46,489 nt of DNA from CAZUQA01 sp964622375 (lineage in GTDB: Bacteria; Bacillota_I; Bacilli_A; Erysipelotrichales; Erysipelotrichaceae), in assembly GCA_964622375.1 (NCBI GenBank), contig CAZUQA010000050.1:1-46489 (forward strand). The letters are read 5' to 3'. The stretch's first letter is position 1; the number at the start of each line of letters is the position of its first letter. Below, piece by piece: positions 14,860-23,843 of the stretch. Below the pieces are notes generated by a model. The model searched no databases and had not been told where the DNA came from. It saw nothing but the letters and a program-made list of their open reading frames with translations. The position numbers and the translations under genes are program-made.

Positions 14860-16209
14860 TTAAGCTTCTTGTTTTTCTCTTTGTTTTTGTTTGTTTTTTT
14901 CTTTGCTCACCTGCTTGATAGATGCTTGGATCATAGCCCGTCTTTTTTTACGTTTGATATCTTGAATCTCCGCTTGCATTTTCTTTTTATAACCCGGTTT
15001 TACTTTTTGGTTTTTCCGGCTGACAATCTTGACAATCTCCCTTTCAAATTCATCCATTTTTTTAGTTTGGGGTTTGCGGGTTTTAGTGATTCGCCATTGC
15101 CCTTTACTATAGTTTTGATAAACGAATTTAATACCACGTTTTTTCAGTTGATTGATAGCACCAGCATCACTGTCGCGATATAAGGTATAACACCAACCTT
15201 TTCGACCGTTTCTTCCGGTTCGACCACTGCGATGAATAAAGAAATCTAAGTCGCTTGGCAAGCCCAACGAAATTACATGGCTGATACTGTCTATATCTAA
15301 GCCGCGAGCAGCTAAATCGGTTGCTACGATATAACTGTCATTATGGTTTTGGATTTTCTTTAAAGCTTGCCGCCGGGCTCGTGCCGACATGTCACCGTGC
15401 AATTCATTGATTTGATAATTGTGACTACGCAACAGCTCAGCTGTCGCTGCTGCTTCTTTGCGACTGTTAGCGAAAATCAAACAAACGTAAGGATTGATGC
15501 CCGGCAGAATCTGAAGTAACTGTTCTTGGTAACTACGATGTTTACAAGCAACCAAAATATTCTCAATCTCTCCCGGTTCTTCATTTTGGGAAAGATCAAC
15601 AGTTACCGCATCAGTTAAATACTTCGCAATAAAGGCTTGCAGTTGCTGTGGTATTGTCGCTCCAAAAACCATAATATTTAATTCTTTCGGCATCTTCCCT
15701 GCAACCGCATCAATTGTTTCTAAAAAGCCGGATTCAAAAGTCATATCAGCTTCGTCAATTATCAAAGTCTTAACTTTATCGACCCGGATTGCCTGCTGCT
15801 CAACCACATCTTTAAGGCGACCCGGAGTTCCGATTAAAATATGACAGTTGTTTTTCACTCTTTCAATAAGTTTCAAGCGATCACTGCCGCCGGTCGCTTC
15901 CACAATCTTGAGTTCCGGTAAAACCTCAGTCATTACTCGGGCTTTCTGACAAAGTTGGATAGCCAACTCTCTGGTGGGCGCACTGATAACAACCTGCAGT
16001 TCGTTACGACTCACATCGATTTTTTCGATTATCGGTATTAGGAAGGCATGGCTTTTTCCGCTGCCGGTTTTCGAAATACCGATGATGTTTCTTCTTTTTA
16101 AAGCCAGGGGTATAACCACTTGTTGAATTGTCGTTGGCGTTGAAAAACCGTTTATCGCGATAAACTTCAAAGCCGGTTCATTTAAGTTGAATTTGGTAAA
16201 ATCTGACAT
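14860..16209 (-). CDS. DEAD-box RNA helicase
   Basis: 449 residues from the ATG at 16209, which follows GGGGAG by ten bases. Q motif FSTPTTIQ, motif I SKTGSGKS, PTRELA, motif II DEAD, motif III GAT in place of the usual SAT, then the helicase C domain with ARGLDI and HRSGRTGRNG. The last 75 residues are very rich in Lys, Arg and Gln and probably bind RNA, as in CshA/CshB-type helicases acting in cold shock, RNA decay or ribosome assembly. Longer upstream codons are ignored because the promoter -10 lies there. Confidence 0.93.
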   Translation of the reverse strand: MSDFTKFNLNEPALKFIAINGFSTPTTIQQVVIPLALKRRNIIGISKTGSGKSHAFLIPIIEKIDVSRNELQVVISAPTRELAIQLCQKARVMTEVLPELKIVEATGGSDRLKLIERVKNNCHILIGTPGRLKDVVEQQAIRVDKVKTLIIDEADMTFESGFLETIDAVAGKMPKELNIMVFGATIPQQLQAFIAKYLTDAVTVDLSQNEEPGEIENILVACKHRSYQEQLLQILPGINPYVCLIFANSRKEAAATAELLRSHNYQINELHGDMSARARRQALKKIQNHNDSYIVATDLAARGLDIDSISHVISLGLPSDLDFFIHRSGRTGRNGRKGWCYTLYRDSDAGAINQLKKRGIKFVYQNYSKGQWRITKTRKPQTKKMDEFEREIVKIVSRKNQKVKPGYKKKMQAEIQDIKRKKRRAMIQASIKQVSKEKNKQKQREKQEA

Positions 16210-16234
16210 TGTGCTCTTGCTCCCCACCTTCAAT

Positions 16235-16243
16235 ATTCTAACA
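16235..16243 (-). promoter_or_regulatory. Helicase gene promoter, overlapping the ispH promoter
   Basis: On the minus strand TGT-TAGAAT (hexamer 16235-16240) gives a leader of about 19 bases that includes GGGGAG. Its -35 region coincides with the -10 of the divergent ispH promoter. Confidence 0.6.
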
Positions 16244-16258
16244 CAGGTATTAATGATG

Positions 16259-16267
16259 TGATAGAAT
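16259..16267 (+). promoter_or_regulatory. ispH promoter predicting a leaderless mRNA
   Basis: TGA-TAGAAT (hexamer 16262-16267) is followed by six bases and then the ispH ATG at 16274. This is the same phasing as ispG and thyA, so the ATG is the expected +1. No Shine-Dalgarno sequence is present. Confidence 0.6.
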
Positions 16268-16273
16268 GGTAAC

Positions 16274-17179
16274 ATGGAAGTAATTAAAATTCAGCCGCAA
16301 GGTTATTGTTTAGGTGTCACTAAAGCCTTAAACCTGGTAAAAAAAGCAATTAAAGAGAATCCGGATAAGGTTATCTACCTACTAGGTATGATTGTCCATA
16401 ACGATCTTATAAACCAAGCTTTGTTACGACAGGGTGTAAAACTTTTAAGTTCAAACAAAGCCAAACAACAATGGATTGAAGAGTTGAATGCCGGTATCCT
16501 GATTATCAGCGCTCATGGTGTCAATCCCGACTTAATAAAGAAGGCTGAAGAAAAGGGCTTAATTGTCTATGATGCGACCTGCCAACATGTCAAAGTTGCC
16601 CAACAAATGGTAACTGATTATTTAGCCCAAGATTTTGACATCATCTATATCGGGGAACCCCAGCATCCGGAAGCTCAAGGCATTATAAGCATAGCGCCAG
16701 CCAGAATTCATTTGGTTAACCAACTTAGTGACATTGCTGATTTGCGAATAAACAACGAGAGAATCATTGTCATTACCCAAACAACCATCAATCATCAAGC
16801 TGTACAAGAATTATTCGCCAATATTTCTGTCTACTTTCCCCAAGCCTTAATCAGCGGCGAAATTTGTGCCGCTACTAAACAGCGGCAAGCTGCTGTTTGT
16901 CAGTTGGCTGAAGATCTCGACTTACTGTTTGTTGTTGGTGACAAGAGCTCAAACAACGCTAATAAATTGGTGGAAATCGGTCAAAATAAAGGTATCAAAC
17001 AGGTCTATTTAGTAACCAGCGTTGCCGATATCGTTGATTTTGATTTCAACAACATAAAAAAGGTCGGTGTGACTTCCGCCGCCTCTACTCCGCCTTACTT
17101 AACCAACCAACTTATCAGCTATTTACAAACTTATCCTGAGGGAAAAATACCGGCGCTAGATTTAGAAAAAATCCTGTAA
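16274..17179 (+). CDS. ispH: 4-hydroxy-3-methylbut-2-enyl diphosphate reductase (IspH)
   Basis: 301 residues. This is the last step of the MEP pathway, a [4Fe-4S] enzyme making IPP and DMAPP from HMBPP. The three cluster cysteines are seen in QGYCLGV (residue 12), DATCQHV (near 96) and GEICAATKQRQ (near 197). SAHGV and the HPEAQG motif are also present. It is transcribed alone, divergent from the helicase gene. Its last six codons overlap the 3' end of trmK on the other strand, with no terminator between them. Confidence 0.95.
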   Translation: MEVIKIQPQGYCLGVTKALNLVKKAIKENPDKVIYLLGMIVHNDLINQALLRQGVKLLSSNKAKQQWIEELNAGILIISAHGVNPDLIKKAEEKGLIVYDATCQHVKVAQQMVTDYLAQDFDIIYIGEPQHPEAQGIISIAPARIHLVNQLSDIADLRINNERIIVITQTTINHQAVQELFANISVYFPQALISGEICAATKQRQAAVCQLAEDLDLLFVVGDKSSNNANKLVEIGQNKGIKQVYLVTSVADIVDFDFNNIKKVGVTSAASTPPYLTNQLISYLQTYPEGKIPALDLEKIL

Positions 17180-17812
17180 AAATTCCCTAATTAAATTGAT
17201 TTCGTTTTTCAACTCATTTTTCTGATTTAGAAAGAAGTTTCTTTTAATCTTTTTATAGTAGCGGTGATAATAATCGAGAAACTCCGGTGGCTTTCTTTGT
17301 AACAGATAGGGGCCAAAATAGCTTTCTGCTTCACTATAATCTTTTTGTTCTTTTAAATTAAACTTAATTAACTGGTAGTCTTTATAGTCTTTGACCCAAC
17401 ACTCATCAAGAATGTTGACTCGCCGCTCACCCAGAAACTTGCGGAACAGTTTAATCTGACTGTTGCATTGCACAATAATAGCTTCTAAACCCCATAGTTT
17501 GTCCCAATTGTCTTGTAGTATCCCTTTGATAGTAAGGTAACCTAAACCGGCTATTACTACCACGCTGGTATCAGCAGGTAAATCATTTAAGCCGTTTGAT
17601 AATATCGTGGTGATGTTAGTGTAAGCCCCCCTGGTGATATTTTCTTGAGCCCGAGTTAAAGGTCCCTCCGCAATATCTATCGCATACCCTTTGTTTAAGC
17701 TCTGCTTTTCCGCCAAATAACACAATAAAAGGCCGTGATCACTACCCACATCAGCTACTATTTCATTTTTTGGTATAAAATCAGCCAGTTGTAACAAGCG
17801 TTTACTTAGCAT
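17162..17812 (-). CDS. trmK: tRNA (adenine22-N1)-methyltransferase TrmK
   Basis: 216 residues. SAM-binding Rossmann domain with IVADVGSDHGLLLCYLAEK at residues 18-36 and VVIAGLGYLTIKGIL where the family usually has AGMGG. TrmK forms m1A22 in tRNA in Gram-positive bacteria. The ATG shares one base with the rpoD TAA (TAATG), and the rpoD-trmK order is typical of Bacillota. The C-terminal coding end overlaps ispH tail to tail by 18 bases. Confidence 0.92.
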   Translation of the reverse strand: MLSKRLLQLADFIPKNEIVADVGSDHGLLLCYLAEKQSLNKGYAIDIAEGPLTRAQENITRGAYTNITTILSNGLNDLPADTSVVVIAGLGYLTIKGILQDNWDKLWGLEAIIVQCNSQIKLFRKFLGERRVNILDECWVKDYKDYQLIKFNLKEQKDYSEAESYFGPYLLQRKPPEFLDYYHRYYKKIKRNFFLNQKNELKNEINLIREFLQDFF

Positions 17813-19011
17813 TATTTGTCAACAAATTCTTTTAAGTGTTTCGACCGTGTCGGATGACGCAATTTCCGCAAAGCCTTACCTTCAATTTGCCGGATTCTTT
17901 CCCGCGTAACATTAAACTCTTTACCCACTTCTTCTAAAGTTCGAGTTCTACCATCATAGAGGCCAAAACGCAAACGCAGCACTTTTTCTTCTCTTTCTGT
18001 CAAACCATCCAACACCTTATTAATCTCTTCCTTCAACAATTGGTTGGAGGCATATTCATCCGGTGACATTGCATCTTTATCTTCGACGAAATCTCCCAAA
18101 TGGGAGTCTTCTTCCTCACCGATTGGGGTCTCTAAAGAAACTGGCTCCAAAGCGATTTTTTGAATCTCTCTGACTTTTTCCGGACTGATGTTTTCCATCT
18201 TGGCGGAAATTTCCTCGGCGGTCGGTTCACGGCCTAAGTCTTGTACCAACTGCCTTTGAATTCTCGTCAGCTTATTGATGGTTTCTACCATATGCACCGG
18301 TATTCTGATGGTCCTTGCTTGATCGGCGATAGCTCGGGTAATAGCCTGGCGAATCCACCAAGTCGCATAAGTGGAAAATTTAAAACCTTTAGTGTAATCA
18401 AATTTCTCAACCGCTTTTACTAAACCCATGTTGCCTTCTTGAATTAAGTCCAAAAACAACATCCCGCGACCAACATATTTTTTCGCAATAGAAACTACCA
18501 AACGCAAATTGGCAGAAATCAAAGTATTGATAGCCTCTTGATCCCCTTTTTCAATACGTTTAGCCAATTCTTGTTCCTCATCAGCATTTAACAAAGGTAC
18601 CCGACCAATTTCCTTGAGGTACATCTTTACTAAATCGTTAATTTTGACAAAACCCCGTTCGCTTTGTTCACTGATGATAGTTTCAACCGCTTTGTTGGCA
18701 AACTCGCTGTCATCAACTTTCTCGACAAAACCATCGATAACCTCTTCGACTACATCTAAATCTTCCTCGATAATGCCGTCGTTTTCCAAAACTACTTCAA
18801 CTAAATCTTCTTCAATTATTACATCATCAATCTCAACGGCTAATTCGATTTCCTGTTCTTTAAACCAATCTAGTAGTCCATCGGTGTCTTCATCGCTCAG
18901 CTCTAAAGTATCGACAGCTTTTAGCACATCATCCTGACTCAGTTTCTTTTCTTTTTCATACTGCTTCTTCAGATTCGTTTTTATCTGGTCCAGCGTCATC
19001 AGTTCTTTCAT
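17812..19011 (-). CDS. rpoD: Primary sigma factor SigA (RpoD)
   Basis: 399 residues. Region 1.1-like N-terminus, an unusually acidic linker (residues 50-110), then regions 1.2-2.4 (NLRLVVSIAKKY, YATWWIRQAITRAIADQ, the -10-reading helix), region 3, and region 4.2 EVGKEFNVTRERIRQIEGKALRKLR, the -35-reading helix. GGAGG lies eight bases before the ATG, which sits 56 bases inside dnaG. The operon glyS-dnaG-rpoD-trmK is Bacilli-like. The extended -10 boxes seen across the window fit promoters read by this factor. Confidence 0.97.
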   Translation of the reverse strand: MKELMTLDQIKTNLKKQYEKEKKLSQDDVLKAVDTLELSDEDTDGLLDWFKEQEIELAVEIDDVIIEEDLVEVVLENDGIIEEDLDVVEEVIDGFVEKVDDSEFANKAVETIISEQSERGFVKINDLVKMYLKEIGRVPLLNADEEQELAKRIEKGDQEAINTLISANLRLVVSIAKKYVGRGMLFLDLIQEGNMGLVKAVEKFDYTKGFKFSTYATWWIRQAITRAIADQARTIRIPVHMVETINKLTRIQRQLVQDLGREPTAEEISAKMENISPEKVREIQKIALEPVSLETPIGEEEDSHLGDFVEDKDAMSPDEYASNQLLKEEINKVLDGLTEREEKVLRLRFGLYDGRTRTLEEVGKEFNVTRERIRQIEGKALRKLRHPTRSKHLKEFVDK

Positions 19012-20755
19012 GGTCTTTCCTCCGTGGTGTTAAGTAACTCAATTCTTTTTCTTTTAGAGCAATTTTTTCTTGTTCTAAGTTGCTTTTTAATTTTATGTCG
19101 TGCGTCGCTTTAATTTTTTGATCTAAAGCTTTAATCTGTTGCCTCACTAATAAACGTCGCACTGTATCAATAGCTTCATATAAAACATCTTCGTTATACT
19201 CTTTCTGTAATAAATCCAAAGTTTCAATTTCTCCCAACAGCTGCCTGAGATACTCTTGGGATATCCAATCATACAACATTGCCGCATCAACTTTCAAGTT
19301 CTCATTGTCTGCTTTGATAATCAACAAAGCTAAGAAGTATAAATCCTCATCCGGCAGCGAACCCAGATCATCCTGAAATATTGCAATCGCCTCTTTACTC
19401 AACAACATCTGATTGATAATTTCCATTTGCGCTCTTTGACTTGCTTTGTAAGCTACAGGTTTTTTTGCGACCTCGGTTTCTACTGCCAATTTAGTCTGTT
19501 GCAGTTGGAAATCAAAGTTGGTGCGACTATTCAGTTCTTTTAAAAAGTAACGACGATGATTTTCATCCGGTAGTTTGCTGATTTCCGCCAGCATTTCTTT
19601 AGCGAAACGATCGCGTTGGCTGAAATTCCGTAAATCAAACTGTTTGCTTAAATACTTAAAGAGAAATTCAATCCAAGTCAGTTGGCGGGTGGTAAGAAGT
19701 TTAAGCTCATTTTCCGAATACTCTTTGATGATATCATCAGGATCTAAGTCCGTTTCATTATCCAAGATGGCTAGCGGGATATTAGCCGTAGCAGCTAATT
19801 TCCCCAACTTGTAAGTTGCTGCTTGTCCGGCTTTGTCGCCGTCATAACAGATACAAATATTGGGCGACAACTGTCGGATTTTTTTTAATTGTTCCATAGT
19901 GCAAGCTGTACCCAAAGTTGCCACCACATTATATATTCCGACTTTCGCAAAGGCTATGACATCCATTATGCCTTCACATACGATGACCTGTTTTTGTTTT
20001 TGACAGAAAGGCCGTGCTTGTTGGTAATTATAAACCAGTTGCGATTTTTGATAAATCGGTGTTGTTGCCGAATTAATATACTTAGCCTGGTCAGCCAGTA
20101 AACTGCGGGCAGAAAAACCGACGATATTGCCCCACTCATCGCTTATGGGAAAAGTAAGACGGTTGCTGAAGACATTATAATTATAATCTTCAACCTTGGT
20201 AATCAGGTTGAGATTTAACATAGTCTCAATGTCATAACCTTTAGCTAATAAAAACTGCGATAGTTTTTCCCCTTTTGGTAGAAAACCGATTTTGAACTTC
20301 TTAATCAATTCATCTGAAATACTGCGGGAATAAAGGTAATCTAAATACTCTTTGTTCTCCGGGAGAAACAACTGATACGCTGCATAATCACTAGCTTCTT
20401 TCATCAGGTTGTAGTATTTCTTGGTTTGCGGATTAACAGTCTGCCTATCTCTAACAACTTCAAAATTAAAAGGTAAATGAGAAATCTCGGCTACGCGCTT
20501 AACTGCTTCAAAGTAAGTCACTTGTTCGAAATTTTGGACAAAAGTGAAAACATTACCGGCTGCCCCACAGGAAAAGCATTTATAGATCTGTTTCGTCGGT
20601 GATATTGACATTGAAGGATTATGATCATCATGAAAAGGACAAACGCATTTGATGCTCTTACCTTTTTGCACCAAAGCCAGATAATTACCGATGACATTGA
20701 CAATGTCACTATTTTGCCTAATGTTATCTATTGTTGCCTGATCAAGTTTAGGCAT
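18956..20755 (-). CDS. dnaG: DNA primase
   Basis: 599 residues. N-terminal CHC2 zinc finger (CPFHDDHNPS ... CFSCG, about residues 38-64), catalytic TOPRIM domain with CEGIMDVIA and YDGDKAGQ, and a C-terminal helicase-interaction region followed by a Lys/Glu-rich tail. It makes RNA primers at the replication fork with DnaB-type helicase. The ATG follows the glyS stop by two bases, and the 3' end overlaps rpoD by 56 bases. Confidence 0.96.
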   Translation of the reverse strand: MPKLDQATIDNIRQNSDIVNVIGNYLALVQKGKSIKCVCPFHDDHNPSMSISPTKQIYKCFSCGAAGNVFTFVQNFEQVTYFEAVKRVAEISHLPFNFEVVRDRQTVNPQTKKYYNLMKEASDYAAYQLFLPENKEYLDYLYSRSISDELIKKFKIGFLPKGEKLSQFLLAKGYDIETMLNLNLITKVEDYNYNVFSNRLTFPISDEWGNIVGFSARSLLADQAKYINSATTPIYQKSQLVYNYQQARPFCQKQKQVIVCEGIMDVIAFAKVGIYNVVATLGTACTMEQLKKIRQLSPNICICYDGDKAGQAATYKLGKLAATANIPLAILDNETDLDPDDIIKEYSENELKLLTTRQLTWIEFLFKYLSKQFDLRNFSQRDRFAKEMLAEISKLPDENHRRYFLKELNSRTNFDFQLQQTKLAVETEVAKKPVAYKASQRAQMEIINQMLLSKEAIAIFQDDLGSLPDEDLYFLALLIIKADNENLKVDAAMLYDWISQEYLRQLLGEIETLDLLQKEYNEDVLYEAIDTVRRLLVRQQIKALDQKIKATHDIKLKSNLEQEKIALKEKELSYLTPRRKDHERTDDAGPDKNESEEAV

Positions 20756-20757
20756 TA

Positions 20758-22128
20758 TTAATAAGCAACTCCCTTTTCAATAAAGTCCTTTAGTTCGGAA
20801 ATTTTCATCCGCTCTTGGCTCATCGAATCACGATAGCGGACTGTCACGGTCTCGTCTTCCAATGTAGCAAAATCCACGGTTATGCAATAAGGTGTCCCGA
20901 TAGCATCCTGCCGGCGATAGCGTTTACCGATACTACCGGTTTCATCATATTCCACCATAAAATGCTTGCTTAAATCACCGTACACTTCTTTAGCCTTGTC
21001 TGTGAGATTTTTCTTGATCAAGGGAAATACTGCCGCCTTAAACGGTGCCAAAAAAGGTGCTAGGCGTAAAACATCACGGGTTTCCCCATCTTCCATTAAC
21101 TCTTGATCATAAGCTTCGCATAGTACTGCTAAAAGTATCCGGCCCACACCATAGGTAGATTCCACAATAAAGGGGATGAACTTTTCATTAGTCTCCGGAT
21201 CAAGATAGCTCATCGACACTCCAGAATACTCTTGATGCCGTTTTAAGTCAAAATCTGTACGATTGTGAGTGCCGTTGATTTCCCCCCAACCAAAAGGAAA
21301 GAGGTAATCAATATCACAAGCTGCTTTGGCATAATGCGCCAGCTTTTCATGATCATGATAGCGCAGTTTCTCATCAGGCAGCCCCAATTCATTGAAGAAC
21401 GCTTTACCATACTCTTTAAAATAATCGTAGAGCTCGCTGTCTTCACCTTCCTTGCAAAAAGTTTGAAATTCCATTTGTTCGAATTCGATAGTTCGAAAAA
21501 TAAAAGTTCCCGGTGTCACTTCATTGCGGAAAGCTTTGCCTATTTGGCCGATGCTGAAAGGTAATTTAGCGCGCATCACCCTTTGGACATTCAAATAGTT
21601 GACATACTCCCCTTGAGCATTTTCCGGTCGCAAATAAACTCGACTTGTCTCATCTTTTATTACCCCGCGATTGGTCTCAAACATTAAATTAAATTGGCGT
21701 AAAGCGGTAAAATTATGCTTGCCACATTTTGGACAAGGAACATTATGTTGCTTAATAAAAGCCATCATTTCTTCTTCGTTCATTGCATCGGCACTGATTG
21801 TTTTATCAAATTCATTGATTAATGTATCAACACGATAGCGCATCTTGCACTCTTTACAGTCTATCAAGGGATCAGAAAATGAAGTCACGTGCCCGGAAGC
21901 TTCCCAAACTCGAGGATGCATCAGAATGCCGGCATCGATCTCATAACTATTCGGTCTTTTTTGGATAAACTTCTTACGCCAAGCATCTTTGATGTTATTC
22001 ATCAGCCGGGTCCCTAAAGGACCATAGTCCCAAGTGTTAGCCAAGCCACCATAAATCTGCGAACCTTGAAAAACAAAGCCACTGGTTTTCAAGTGATTTA
22101 CGATAGTATCAAAGTTATATTTGTTCAT
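20758..22128 (-). CDS. glyS: Glycyl-tRNA synthetase, single-chain class II type
   Basis: 456 residues from the ATG at 22128. The opening MNKYNFDTIVNHLKTSGFVFQGSQIYGG, class II motif 2 with FRNEVTPGTFIFRTIEFEQMEF, and the VESTYGVGRILLA motif 3 region identify the alpha2 type, as in Mollicutes, Staphylococcus and eukaryotes rather than the alpha2beta2 GlyQS type. A zinc-like CxxC pair set (CKEC and CPKC) is inserted after residue 90. GAGG six bases upstream supports 22128, but an ATG six codons further up (22146) lies at the expected transcription start. No T-box is present. Confidence 0.94.
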   Translation of the reverse strand: MNKYNFDTIVNHLKTSGFVFQGSQIYGGLANTWDYGPLGTRLMNNIKDAWRKKFIQKRPNSYEIDAGILMHPRVWEASGHVTSFSDPLIDCKECKMRYRVDTLINEFDKTISADAMNEEEMMAFIKQHNVPCPKCGKHNFTALRQFNLMFETNRGVIKDETSRVYLRPENAQGEYVNYLNVQRVMRAKLPFSIGQIGKAFRNEVTPGTFIFRTIEFEQMEFQTFCKEGEDSELYDYFKEYGKAFFNELGLPDEKLRYHDHEKLAHYAKAACDIDYLFPFGWGEINGTHNRTDFDLKRHQEYSGVSMSYLDPETNEKFIPFIVESTYGVGRILLAVLCEAYDQELMEDGETRDVLRLAPFLAPFKAAVFPLIKKNLTDKAKEVYGDLSKHFMVEYDETGSIGKRYRRQDAIGTPYCITVDFATLEDETVTVRYRDSMSQERMKISELKDFIEKGVAY

Positions 22129-22153
22129 TTTTTCCTCGTTATTCATGTACCAT

Positions 22154-22188
22154 ATATTAGCATTTTTCAGTTACCAAAACAAGGGACT
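22154..22188 (-). promoter_or_regulatory. glyS promoter
   Basis: On the minus strand TTGTTT, 17 bases, then TAATAT (22154-22159), preceded by TGC as an extended -10. The expected start is at 22146-22147, on or beside the upstream in-frame ATG, giving either a leaderless start or an 18-base leader that contains GAGG. Confidence 0.55.
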
Positions 22189-22230
22189 TAGCTGTCTCCT
22201 CACCGGTCAATCGTTTAAATAGCCAAGCAT

Positions 22231-22950
22231 TTAAAGTTCCAAATTTTTTAGTTGTCCTAAAAATTTCCAAGTTTTTAACTCAGCCGGTAAATAATGTAGA
22301 TAGTATTTCATTAAGACATCGACCAATAGCCAATCATAATCCCATTCTGCCAACTTTTCTTTATCCTGATCACTGGCTTTAAAAAGATAGCTGAAGAGTT
22401 GTAACTGTTTCTTTGTACATTTTAGATCATAGCTGTGGCAACAATGCTCACAAACCAAACCACCCTCAAAGCTCAAGGCAACAACCATTTTATTGCCACA
22501 ATTGTAGCAACCGTCAACCCGCGGCTGAATACCACTGTCACTAATCCAGCCCTTTATTAACCAACAAAGATTAAACCAATACCCAGCTTTATTATGTAAG
22601 CTTAATGCGAGCTCTAAAACTTCATGGTAGTAATCTGTTTCGCGAAAATAGCGACTGAGCATTTCAGCAACAAAGCTCATGATAGCCACAGCCAGTAAAT
22701 CTTGCGAAAGACGATAATCCTTTAACACACTGGCAATAGTCACAACCCCTCGGGCTCTCTCATTGGGATAAGCTAAGCTAAACTCACTCAACACAAAGAG
22801 TTGACAAGCGGCTTTGTTTTTAGCACCCAATTTCTTTATTCCTTTGGCAATGACATCTTCGACGCCGTTTTCGCTTAACAAAGAAAGAACCATGTTGTTC
22901 TCTCTGTCATCTTTTTGTTGCAAAACCAAAGCGGTAATCTGTTTTTCCAT
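22231..22950 (-). CDS. recO: DNA repair protein RecO
   Basis: 239 residues. N-terminal OB fold (ITALVLQQKDDRENNMVLSLLSENG), helical middle, and a zinc site CYNCGNK ... CEHCCH around residues 147-172. RecO loads RecA onto SSB-coated DNA with RecR. The ATG shares a base with the era stop (TAATG), so it is coupled to era, the usual neighbour in Bacillota. Confidence 0.94.
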   Translation of the reverse strand: MEKQITALVLQQKDDRENNMVLSLLSENGVEDVIAKGIKKLGAKNKAACQLFVLSEFSLAYPNERARGVVTIASVLKDYRLSQDLLAVAIMSFVAEMLSRYFRETDYYHEVLELALSLHNKAGYWFNLCWLIKGWISDSGIQPRVDGCYNCGNKMVVALSFEGGLVCEHCCHSYDLKCTKKQLQLFSYLFKASDQDKEKLAEWDYDWLLVDVLMKYYLHYLPAELKTWKFLGQLKNLEL

Positions 22951-23843
22951 TACTCTTCTATTACCGGGACATAGCCTAATTGTTGTAACTTATTCTGCCG
23001 ATTGCGCCAGTCTTCTTCCACCCTGACAAATAACTCCAAGAAAATTCTGTTACCTAAAATCCCTTCCAGTTCTTCTCTCGCCTGTTGGCCGACTTTCTTG
23101 ATCATCTGCCCTTGCTTGCCGATGATGATGCCTTTCTGCGAATCTCGCTCCACTAAGATCATCGCATCGATATGTAAAGTTTCGCGTTCTTTTTTAATTT
23201 GCTCGATAACCACTGCTACACTATGCGGTATCTCCTGCTCGGTTAAATTAAGTATCTTTTCACGGATGATTTCACTGATGATAAACTGCTCAGGATAATC
23301 AACAATTTGCCCGGCCGGATAATACTGCGGACCTTCTTCCAGATAATTGACAGTCAAGCCTAACAGTCTTTCGGTATTCTCTGAGTTCTTAGCGGATACC
23401 GGAATAATCTCGCTAAAGTTATAACGTTTTTGGTAGTCAAGAATAAAGTGATAAAGCTGTTCTTTACTGATCAAATCTATTTTATTGATAATCAAGAAAG
23501 TCTTTTCATTAAACTCCGGTAGTTTGTCCAATACAAACTCATCACCACCGCCAAAAGTTGCAGAAGCGTCAACAATTAAGTAGATAACATCCACTCCTGA
23601 AGCACTGGCATAGGCAGTTTTATTCATATTTTGTCCCAGTTTGTGATGGGGTTTGTGAATACCCGGGGTGTCGATAAAAACCAACTGATAATCCGCCGTT
23701 GTCAATATTCCCCTAATAGCATTTCTGGTTGTTTGCGGTTTATTGGATATTATCGCCAGCTTTTGTTTCATTAGAGCGTTTAATAAAGTGCTCTTTCCGA
23801 CATTCGGCCGCCCGATGATCGCAACAAAACCAGATTTGAACAT
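22950..23843 (-). CDS. era: GTPase Era
   Basis: 297 residues. G1 GRPNVGKST near residue 11, DTPGIHKPHH, NKID, SAKN, then a C-terminal KH domain with the GKQGQMIKKVGQQAR signature. Era binds the 3' end of 16S rRNA during 30S assembly. Its ATG overlaps the cdd stop by one base, and its own stop overlaps the recO start. Confidence 0.97.
   Translation of the reverse strand: MFKSGFVAIIGRPNVGKSTLLNALMKQKLAIISNKPQTTRNAIRGILTTADYQLVFIDTPGIHKPHHKLGQNMNKTAYASASGVDVIYLIVDASATFGGGDEFVLDKLPEFNEKTFLIINKIDLISKEQLYHFILDYQKRYNFSEIIPVSAKNSENTERLLGLTVNYLEEGPQYYPAGQIVDYPEQFIISEIIREKILNLTEQEIPHSVAVVIEQIKKERETLHIDAMILVERDSQKGIIIGKQGQMIKKVGQQAREELEGILGNRIFLELFVRVEEDWRNRQNKLQQLGYVPVIEE

Noticed and set aside
16208..16275. 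Longer N-terminus for the DEAD-box helicase
   Set aside because: The extra codons cover the promoter -10 and the Shine-Dalgarno, and homologues begin at MSDF-like sequence.
17162..17179. Tail-to-tail overlap of ispH and trmK as a sign of frameshift
   Set aside because: Both proteins have normal length and C-termini; short convergent overlaps are common in compact genomes.
22147..22230. Possible T-box leader before glyS
   Set aside because: The gap is only 84 bases, lacks the T-box sequence AGGGTGGNACCGCG, and holds an ordinary promoter.
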